From Gammaproteobacteria bacterium (GTDB lineage: Bacteria; Pseudomonadota; Gammaproteobacteria; DSM-16500), in the NCBI GenBank assembly GCA_009885665.1, contig VFKI01000053.1, positions 1 through 7,091 of the forward strand: a stretch of DNA of 7,091 nt. Reading direction: 5' to 3'. The notes below the pieces were generated by a model that was not told the DNA's origin, ran no database searches, and worked only from the letters and a program-made list of their open reading frames with translations. Position numbers and translations under genes: made by a program. Shown here in pieces: positions 1-4,355 of this stretch. The stretch's first letter is position 1; each line of letters opens with the position of its first letter.

Positions 1-28
1 AAGGGGGAGAATCGCGATTCTCCCCCTT
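1..28. repeat. Perfect 28-base palindrome
   Basis: Bases 1-14 are the exact reverse complement of bases 15-28, with centre TCG|CGA and outer arms AAGGGGGAGAA / TTCTCCCCCTT. The first 17 bases recur exactly at the right edge of the window (7075-7091). As RNA it would form a strong GC-rich hairpin followed by only three T, so it could act as a weak terminator. A perfect palindrome present at both edges is more typical of a dispersed intergenic repeat. What lies to the left of base 1 is not visible. Confidence 0.85.
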
Positions 29-41
29 TGGTGGCGTCAGG

Positions 42-60
42 CGGGCGAGCTATTTGCCCG
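42..60. repeat. Small hairpin in the bioY leader region
   Basis: CGGGC (42-46) and GCCCG (56-60) form a 5-base stem around a 9-base loop. It follows GTCAGG (36-41). On the opposite strand at the right end of the window, GTCAGG (6978-6973) also overlaps a small hairpin (6964-6976), so both may be the same module of a repeat. It could also be chance. Confidence 0.4.
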
Positions 61-69
61 ACTAGCCAT

Positions 70-82
70 CTGAATAGTTACA
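70..82 (+). repeat. Shared 13-mer, left copy (CTGAATAGTTACA)
   Basis: CTGAATAGTTACA occurs here on the + strand and again on the - strand at 6935-6923. Similarity continues past it (AAACATTTTA here, GAACCGTTTTA there). Both copies lie upstream of an operon and point into its first gene, 62 bases before the bioY ATG here and 20 bases before the grpE ATG there. This suggests the inner edge of a dispersed repeat. Confidence 0.6.
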
Positions 83-88
83 AAACAT

Positions 89-117
89 TTTACTTTTCAA
101 AACAAGCTGATTATCAT
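89..117 (+). promoter_or_regulatory. Candidate sigma-70 promoter of bioY
   Basis: A -35-like TTTACT (89-94, 4 of 6 to consensus) is followed after 17 bases by a -10-like TATCAT (112-117, 5 of 6). Transcription would start near 124 and leave a leader of about 20 bases before the bioY ATG at 145. No clear BirA-type operator is seen. The call rests on consensus matching alone. Confidence 0.4.
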
Positions 118-136
118 GCTCCTCTTCATGATAGGA
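112..136 (+). promoter_or_regulatory. Hairpin abutting the bioY ribosome binding site
   Basis: TATCATG (112-118) and CATGATA (127-133) form a perfect 7-base stem with loop CTCCTCTT. The last stem base is the first base of the Shine-Dalgarno AGGA (133-136), which sits 8 bases before the ATG at 145. This ribosome site is why 145 is preferred as the bioY start. The loop contains TCCT, complementary to AGGA. The stem also overlaps the proposed -10 box, so it could be an operator as easily as an RNA structure. Confidence 0.45.
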
Positions 137-144
137 TAAATTTT

Positions 145-690
145 ATGTACAACGCAGCCACATTACAATCTCGCCTGTTAACGGCGCCTTCTTTTCTTAA
201 ACAAAGTTTACTTTGCAGCTTTGGAATTCTATTTTTAGCCTTTGCAGCGCATCTGATCATCCCCCTCCAACCCGTCCCGTTAACCTTCCAAAGTTCAGCT
301 GCCATTTTTTTAGGCATGGCCATGGGTCCACGGCTCGCCGCCATAACCTTAATTGGCTATTTGGTTGCAGGCTGTATTGGCCTCCCAGTCTTAGCTGCTA
401 ACACGCAATTTGGGCCCACCATGGGATATCTCATTGGATTTTTACCTGGCGCACTGATGAGTGGCTGGCTAGCTGAACACGGCATGGCAAAAACCATTTT
501 GCGCAGCTTCATTGCCAGCATGGCTGGAACCGTTGTGATTTTTGCGTGTGGCTTAAGCGTGTTAATGCACTTTGTGGGCTGGCATCAATCCATCATGCTT
601 GGATTATTACCTTTTATCATTACTGAGCCACTCAAATTATTAGCCATTAGCCTAGTTATACCGCGCTTCTGGAAAAATCCAGTTAAATAA
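145..690 (+). CDS. bioY: BioY-family biotin transporter (solitary S component)
   Basis: A 181-residue hydrophobic inner-membrane protein, normal length for BioY, with about six predicted membrane segments. Family signatures visible are PVPLTFQ (43-49), GYLVAGCIGLPV (71-82), FGPTMGYLIGF (89-99) and the C-terminal LPFIITEPLKLLAI (155-168). BioY binds biotin and brings it into the cell, either with the energy-coupling proteins BioM/BioN or, where these are absent, alone; none is encoded here, so this looks like a solitary BioY. The start is set at the ATG at 145 because AGGA lies 8 bases upstream; the open frame extends to a TTG at 28 but that part reads through the palindrome and leader. Where many BioY proteins carry an Asp before the conserved Lys near the C terminus, this one appears to have Glu161 (from memory). 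The next gene starts one base after the stop, implying co-transcription. The presence of an uptake gene suggests biotin scavenging. Confidence 0.93.
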   Translation: MYNAATLQSRLLTAPSFLKQSLLCSFGILFLAFAAHLIIPLQPVPLTFQSSAAIFLGMAMGPRLAAITLIGYLVAGCIGLPVLAANTQFGPTMGYLIGFLPGALMSGWLAEHGMAKTILRSFIASMAGTVVIFACGLSVLMHFVGWHQSIMLGLLPFIITEPLKLLAISLVIPRFWKNPVK

Positions 691-691
691 T

Positions 692-1096
692 ATGGCCATT
701 CAATTTCGACCGCATCATTTTCTCTGCGCCTTATGTTTTCAAGGCGCAGGATATTCAGCCAACTTTATCAACAACTTCACCGTCATCATGCAAATGCTAG
801 AGGCGGATGAAACCACAGCAATTAAGATTGTCCCGTATACCGATTCAATTTGCGCCCCCTGTCCTCACCGGCGAAATTTACGGTGTGACTCACAAGAAAA
901 AATTGATCGCCTCGATCAGGCGCATGCAAACGCATTACACATCAAAACGAACACAACAATTACTTGGCAAGATGCAAAAGAAAAAATCAAACAACACCTT
1001 ACCCTTGAACAGTTTCATGCGATGTGTGAACCCTGTGAATGGAAAAAGCTTGGTATTTGTGAAAATATTTTAACGCAATTTTTGTATCCACTATAA
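692..1096 (+). CDS. DUF1284-type cysteine-rich protein, probable metal or Fe-S binding
   Basis: A 134-residue soluble protein that opens with RPHHFLC (6-12), the hallmark of the DUF1284 family, followed by GAGYSANFINNF (18-29). Eight cysteines occur: C12, C15, a CxxC-7-C group (C54, C57, C65) and a second CxxC-7-C group (C112, C115, C123) ending in W-x3-GIC. This layout suits a zinc site or an Fe-S cluster; family members are often described as putative iron-sulfur proteins, but the function is unknown. The start ATG lies one base after the bioY stop, with no good independent ribosome site (a GGA lies within a short hairpin around 670-681), so translation is probably coupled to bioY. Family assignment is from remembered motif pattern; role is not known. 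Confidence 0.85.
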   Translation: MAIQFRPHHFLCALCFQGAGYSANFINNFTVIMQMLEADETTAIKIVPYTDSICAPCPHRRNLRCDSQEKIDRLDQAHANALHIKTNTTITWQDAKEKIKQHLTLEQFHAMCEPCEWKKLGICENILTQFLYPL

Positions 1097-1152
1097 AAAA
1101 TAGGGCAGGAGACGCATTGCTACAACCGTTGGGTAACAGATAACGAACGCTT

Positions 1153-1175
1153 GCGTCAATTTTACAAAGTGACGC
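1153..1175. repeat. Inverted repeat GCGTCA/TGACGC
   Basis: GCGTCA (1153-1158) and TGACGC (1170-1175) flank 11 AT-rich bases in the 195-base gap between the DUF1284 gene and the next gene. It has no T-run, so is unlikely to be a terminator. Its position overlapping the promoter-like boxes that follow would suit a dimeric regulator, but this is only positional inference. Confidence 0.35.
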
Positions 1176-1206
1176 TGTCAAAACTATACAAACTATATCT
1201 TATAAT
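1161..1206 (+). promoter_or_regulatory. Candidate promoter region for the orphan gene
   Basis: The stretch is very AT-rich and holds two alternative settings: TTTACA (1161-1166, 5 of 6 to the -35 consensus) 18 bases before TATACA (1185-1190), and a perfect TATAAT (1201-1206) that lacks a good -35 at standard spacing. Either would drive the gene starting at 1292. Evidence is consensus matching only. Confidence 0.4.
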
Positions 1207-1236
1207 ATAAAATGCCGCGCTTAATTTATACCCATT

Positions 1237-1266
1237 ACACTTCAAGATGCGAAGCATCAAAAGTGT
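1237..1266. repeat. Two-tier hairpin before the orphan gene
   Basis: An inner stem GATGC (1246-1250) / GCATC (1254-1258) with loop GAA is nested in an outer stem ACACTT (1237-1242) / AAGTGT (1261-1266). It lies in the leader of the following gene, 25 bases before the ATG at 1292. The surrounding words resemble dispersed intergenic palindromes of gammaproteobacteria, but this cannot be tested here. An alternative upstream ATG at 1247 lies inside this hairpin. Confidence 0.5.
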
Positions 1267-1291
1267 TTCGTTACGCACTTTGAGATTAAAA

Positions 1292-1837
1292 ATGCCATAC
1301 CATAGCGTCAACAAAAAAAACAACCCGAAACCATCCGCGGAAGAGAAAAAATCCATCGACCCATGTATAGACAATGATGAAGCACTCATCAAAAAATTTT
1401 TCTATGACAGTGACACGCAGCAGTTGGCACATGTTAACTACCCACTGCAGGTTCACAATACGCATTCCGGTTTAAATCAACTGCACGAACTTTTCGTGCC
1501 TCATGACGAGATGACAATTTCACGCCCTTTAGCTAACAGAGCAATTCAAATATACACCTGGTTTAACGTGTTCAATGAAAAAACAAGCAGCAACACACCC
1601 AATGAAAATAATCACAAACTCAGCAATGATATCCATGAAACGGTTTCGAATACAGCGCAAGCAACGATCGACCTCAGCTGCAATGAAGCACATGTCGCCT
1701 ATACCGCTCAAAATACAACATCGCCTGCACAAACACGCACCGCATACGCATCTACTTTATTTCCTCAAAAACCTCCTAAACAACAAAAACCAAACATTGA
1801 ATCGCCTTTCCTGGCAGCAACGTACTGTGGCTTGTAA
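1292..1837 (+). CDS. Orphan hypothetical protein, 181 residues
   Basis: Not recognised as any family. The predicted product is soluble, with no signal peptide or membrane segment. The N terminus is basic (KKNNPKPSAEEKK, 8-20), a more ordered-looking middle contains most of the aromatic residues (FFYDS 36-40; QIYTWFNVFNE 86-96), and the C-terminal half is rich in Asn, Thr, Gln, Ser and His, with a Pro/Lys/Gln stretch (158-167) before SPFLAATYCGL. The chosen start has only a weak GAG about 8 bases upstream; an in-frame ATG at 1247 would add 15 residues but lies within a hairpin. The gene converges with rlmE, leaving 48 bases between stops. The composition would fit a lineage-specific or rapidly evolving protein, possibly secreted by a non-classical route, but nothing in the sequence proves it is expressed. 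Confidence 0.5.
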   Translation: MPYHSVNKKNNPKPSAEEKKSIDPCIDNDEALIKKFFYDSDTQQLAHVNYPLQVHNTHSGLNQLHELFVPHDEMTISRPLANRAIQIYTWFNVFNEKTSSNTPNENNHKLSNDIHETVSNTAQATIDLSCNEAHVAYTAQNTTSPAQTRTAYASTLFPQKPPKQQKPNIESPFLAATYCGL

Positions 1838-1840
1838 TCT

Positions 1841-1881
1841 ATTGTCTCTGATAACTGAGGTGAAGCTAATTAACAGACAAT
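1841..1881. repeat. Inverted repeat between convergent genes
   Basis: ATTGTCT (1841-1847) and AGACAAT (1875-1881) are perfect inverted arms separated by 27 bases, lying exactly between the orphan gene stop (1837) and the rlmE stop (1886). Position suggests transcription termination for both sides, but neither strand has a T-run after the stem, so it is not a classical intrinsic terminator. Confidence 0.35.
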
Positions 1882-1885
1882 GCTA

Positions 1886-2503
1886 TTACCGCAACTGCCG
1901 TGCAACTAAATACACTTCGCGCGAGCGGTCGCGCGAAGCTTTGGGTTTACGAATAACCACTTTTGCAAATTGCTGGCGTACCGCACGTAAATACGCATCA
2001 AAGCCCTCGCCCTGAAATACTTTAACAACAAACCCCCCATCGGGTCGCAAAACTTTAATCGCAAAATCCAATGCCAATTCAGCTAATTCCATCGCGCGCG
2101 GCTGATCAACCGATTCAATACCACTCATGTCCGGCGCCATATCTGACAAAACCCAATCCACTTTCTTGTCAGCCAACCGCGTCAATAATAGTTGAAAAAC
2201 ACTATCAGACGTAAAATCCCCCTGAATAAATTCAACACCCGCCAACGGCGGCATCGCTAAAATATCCAGCGCGATCACTTGGCCTTTGCCAATTATTTTG
2301 CCTAAATATTGTGACCAACTCCCCGGCGCTGCGCCTAAATCAATGAGGGTATTACCGGCACGGAATAAACGATCGCGTTCATTTAATTCAATTAATTTAT
2401 AAACTGCACGCGCACGATAGCCCTCGCGCTGCGCTTGCTTGACATACGCATCCGAAAAATGTTCTTGCAGCCAGCGCTTACTACTACCGCTTTTTCCTGC
2501 CAT
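1886..2503 (-). CDS. rlmE: 23S rRNA (uridine-2552-2'-O)-methyltransferase RlmE/FtsJ
   Basis: A 205-residue protein (E. coli RlmE has 209) of the RrmJ/FtsJ family, which uses S-adenosylmethionine to methylate the 2'-O of U2552 in the A loop of 23S rRNA during late assembly of the large ribosomal subunit. The SAM-binding motif LIDLGAAPGSWSQYL is at 53-67. The catalytic K-D-K-E tetrad is complete: K36 in RAVYKL, D121 in LSDMAPDMSG, K161 in VVKVFQGEGF and E196 in RSREVYLVA. The N terminus (SSKRWLQEHFSDAYVKQAQREGYRARA) is also typical. The ATG lies one base after the greA stop and has no clear Shine-Dalgarno site, so translation probably depends on termination-reinitiation. It is the last gene of the operon; yhbY and ftsH, usual neighbours in gammaproteobacteria, are absent on both sides. 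Confidence 0.97.
   Translation of the reverse strand: MAGKSGSSKRWLQEHFSDAYVKQAQREGYRARAVYKLIELNERDRLFRAGNTLIDLGAAPGSWSQYLGKIIGKGQVIALDILAMPPLAGVEFIQGDFTSDSVFQLLLTRLADKKVDWVLSDMAPDMSGIESVDQPRAMELAELALDFAIKVLRPDGGFVVKVFQGEGFDAYLRAVRQQFAKVVIRKPKASRDRSREVYLVARQLR
1915..1938. repeat. Perfect hairpin inside the 3' end of rlmE
   Basis: CTTCGCGCGA (1915-1924) and TCGCGCGAAG (1929-1938) form a perfect 10-base stem with a GCGG loop, within the codons for SRDRSRE (residues 190-196), which include catalytic E196. The amino-acid motif is conserved in the family, so selection on protein explains part of it, but the exact complementarity is stronger than the protein requires. No T-run follows on the coding strand. 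Confidence 0.75.
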
Positions 2504-2504
2504 T

Positions 2505-2984
2505 TTAAAGGTAAGCTACCGTCACAATTTCATATTGCCGCGTGCCTTCAGGCGTGCGCACACTCACTTCATCCCCTTCATGCTTACCAATCAATGCTCG
2601 CGCAATAGGTGAGTTAATAGAAATACGCGCTTCTTCGATATTGGCTTCGTCATCACCCACAATTTGATAAGTGATCTCATGCTCAGTCGCGGCATCGATC
2701 AAGGTCACGGTTGTCGCAAACACCACTTTGCCGGTTTTTTCCATACGCGTGACGTCAATGACCTGCGCATGCGCTAACTTACCTTCAATTTCCATAATGC
2801 GCCCTTCAGCAAAACTTTGCTGTTCACGCGCAGCGTGATATTCCGCATTTTCTTTTAAATCACCGTGCGCGCGCGCTTCCGCAATGGCATTAATAATGCG
2901 CGGCCGATCAACGGTTTTTAAACGTTGTAATTCTTCACGCAGTAAAGCTTCACCCCGAACAGTCATTGGATAGCGATTATTCAT
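2505..2984 (-). CDS. greA: Transcription elongation factor GreA
   Basis: A 159-residue protein, near the usual length (158 in E. coli). GreA enters the secondary channel of RNA polymerase and stimulates cleavage of the backtracked 3' end of RNA. The N-terminal coiled coil (about 8-77) has the tip motif GDLKENAEYHAAREQQ, with the acidic residues D42 and E45 that coordinate catalytic magnesium. The C-terminal FKBP-like domain follows, with YQIVGDDEA and INSPIARALIGKHEGDEV. The start ATG overlaps the dnaJ stop in an ATGA arrangement (four bases shared), and a GAAGAG-like ribosome site lies within the end of dnaJ, indicating translational coupling. In many relatives greA follows carB; here it follows dnaJ directly. 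Confidence 0.98.
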   Translation of the reverse strand: MNNRYPMTVRGEALLREELQRLKTVDRPRIINAIAEARAHGDLKENAEYHAAREQQSFAEGRIMEIEGKLAHAQVIDVTRMEKTGKVVFATTVTLIDAATEHEITYQIVGDDEANIEEARISINSPIARALIGKHEGDEVSVRTPEGTRQYEIVTVAYL

Positions 2985-4099
2985 GTTTTCAACTCTTCAA
3001 AAAATTTTTTGACTTTATCAAACCACGAACTCGAACGCGGATTGTGCTGATTGTCAGCCGACAATGTTCGTTCAAACTGGCTCAATAATTCTTTTTGCTT
3101 TGCCGTCAGATTAACGGGCGTTTCGACCACCACACGGCAAAGCATATCGCCCTTACCACTACCCTGTACTGCCGGCACACCCATCCCTTTTAATCGAAAC
3201 ACTTTACCAGACTGTGTTTCCAGCGGCACCTTAATTTTCATTTGCCCCGTCAATGTCGGCACGCTGATTTCACCACCGAGCGCCATGGTGGTAAAGCTGA
3301 TCGGCACTTCGCAATGTAAATTCATGCCATCGCGATTAAATAAAGGATGCGGCTTAACGGAAACCTGGACATATAAGTCACCTTGCGGCGCACCCGCTTC
3401 ACCCGCCTCACCTTCCCCACCCAAACGAATGCGATCACCATTATCCACACCCGCAGGAATTCGGACTGACAATTTACGCGTTTTGCGATAACGGCCACTG
3501 CCACGACACGTGGTACAGGGATCCGCAATACGCTTACCCTTACCGCGGCAACTCGGGCACGCTTGTTGTACCGTGAAAAAACCTTGCTGAATGCGGACTT
3601 GACCATAACCGCCGCAATCGCTACACGTCACAGGTTGACTGCCTTTACGCGCGCCACTGCCGTGACACACTTCGCATGTCAGCACATTTGGCACATCAAT
3701 TTCAACCGTTGCACCACCCACCGCTTGTTCAAGCGTAATTTCCAATTGATAACGTAAATCCGCACCGCGCTGCGGGCCGGCGCGACCGCCGCTAAAAATA
3801 TCGCCGAAAATATCGCCGAAAATATCGCTGAAATTCATACCGCCAGCACCAGCGCCCATACCGCCTGCACCACTCAAGCCTGCATGGCCATATTGATCGT
3901 ATAGCGCACGCTTTTGTTCGTCAGACAGCACTTCATACGCTTCGCGCGCTTCTTTAAATTGCTCTTCTGCTGCTGTATCGCCTGGATTACGATCCGGATG
4001 GTACTTCATCGCCAGACGACGAAATGATTTACGTATTTCATCGCCTTGCGCATTGCGTTCCACACTCAGCACTTCATAATAATCGCGTTTGATTGACAT
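2981..4099 (-). CDS. dnaJ: Hsp40 co-chaperone DnaJ
   Basis: A 372-residue class I Hsp40 that delivers unfolded proteins to DnaK and stimulates its ATPase. Domains in order: J domain (1-70) with the essential HPD at 34-36; glycine-rich region (about 74-112) including the FSDIFGDIFGDIFSGG segment; zinc-binding region with four intact CxxCxGxG motifs beginning at C142, C159, C181 and C195; then the substrate-binding beta domains, ending in WFDKVKKFFEELKT, a typical C terminus. The start ATG at 4099 has only a weak, distant GAAGA as ribosome site. Unlike its tight coupling to greA, dnaJ is separated from dnaK by 256 bases holding a long palindromic element, so its expression relative to dnaK may be lowered or separately controlled. 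Confidence 0.98.
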   Translation of the reverse strand: MSIKRDYYEVLSVERNAQGDEIRKSFRRLAMKYHPDRNPGDTAAEEQFKEAREAYEVLSDEQKRALYDQYGHAGLSGAGGMGAGAGGMNFSDIFGDIFGDIFSGGRAGPQRGADLRYQLEITLEQAVGGATVEIDVPNVLTCEVCHGSGARKGSQPVTCSDCGGYGQVRIQQGFFTVQQACPSCRGKGKRIADPCTTCRGSGRYRKTRKLSVRIPAGVDNGDRIRLGGEGEAGEAGAPQGDLYVQVSVKPHPLFNRDGMNLHCEVPISFTTMALGGEISVPTLTGQMKIKVPLETQSGKVFRLKGMGVPAVQGSGKGDMLCRVVVETPVNLTAKQKELLSQFERTLSADNQHNPRSSSWFDKVKKFFEELKT

Positions 4100-4167
4100 A
4101 ATAATAAATATCTTCTATAGGATAAGCACTGCGTCCGTAACACACTGCATCAAGCGCTTAAATATAT

Positions 4168-4338
4168 AACGCCCCGACATATCCGACATCCCGCACCTTC
4201 GTCTTTTTTGATAACTCTTCGTTAAAAATGCGTTTTAAATGCTCATTTACGTGCATGTAAACTGCGCTTTAAAACGCATTTTTGCCTCGATTTATTCAAA
4301 AAATACTTTGATGCGGAATGTCGGGCATACGGGGCGTT
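4168..4338. mobile_element. 171-base imperfect palindrome, MITE-like, between dnaK and dnaJ
   Basis: The two halves (4168-4239 and 4268-4338) are inverted repeats of each other along their whole length, with about 52 of 72 positions matching by hand alignment. The outer ends are perfect (AACGCCCCG at 4168-4176, CGGGGCGTT at 4330-4338). CCGACAT / ATGTCGG and TTTTTTGA / TCAAAAAA match inside. The innermost 16 bases are perfect (4224-4239 with 4268-4283, core ATGCGTTTTAAA). A further small stem TTTAC (4246-4250) / GTAAA (4257-4261) sits in the loop. It codes for nothing and begins 17 bases after the dnaK stop. Terminal inverted repeats and size fit a miniature inverted-repeat element, but no clear target-site duplication is seen. 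As RNA it would form a long hairpin and could protect the dnaK message or reduce read-through into dnaJ. Confidence 0.65.
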
Positions 4339-4355
4339 GTGAATGATAGCACTTC

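Noticed and set aside
28..144. N-terminal extension of bioY from TTG at 28
   Set aside because: It would translate the palindrome and leader, has no ribosome site, and gives no BioY-like residues. The ATG at 145 has AGGA at proper spacing.
1097..1207. Open frame continuing 37 codons past the DUF1284 stop
   Set aside because: There is no start codon and the family's C-terminal motif is already complete before the stop; stop-codon read-through is unsupported.
1575..2015. 146-codon + strand frame overlapping the orphan gene and the rlmE 3' end
   Set aside because: It runs antisense into the conserved catalytic region of rlmE, has a composition typical of an out-of-frame translation, and has no supporting start signal.
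3795..3830. Three tandem copies of a 12-base unit inside dnaJ
   Set aside because: It encodes the DIFG-type repeats of the glycine/phenylalanine region, which are present in E. coli and other DnaJ proteins; it is a family feature.
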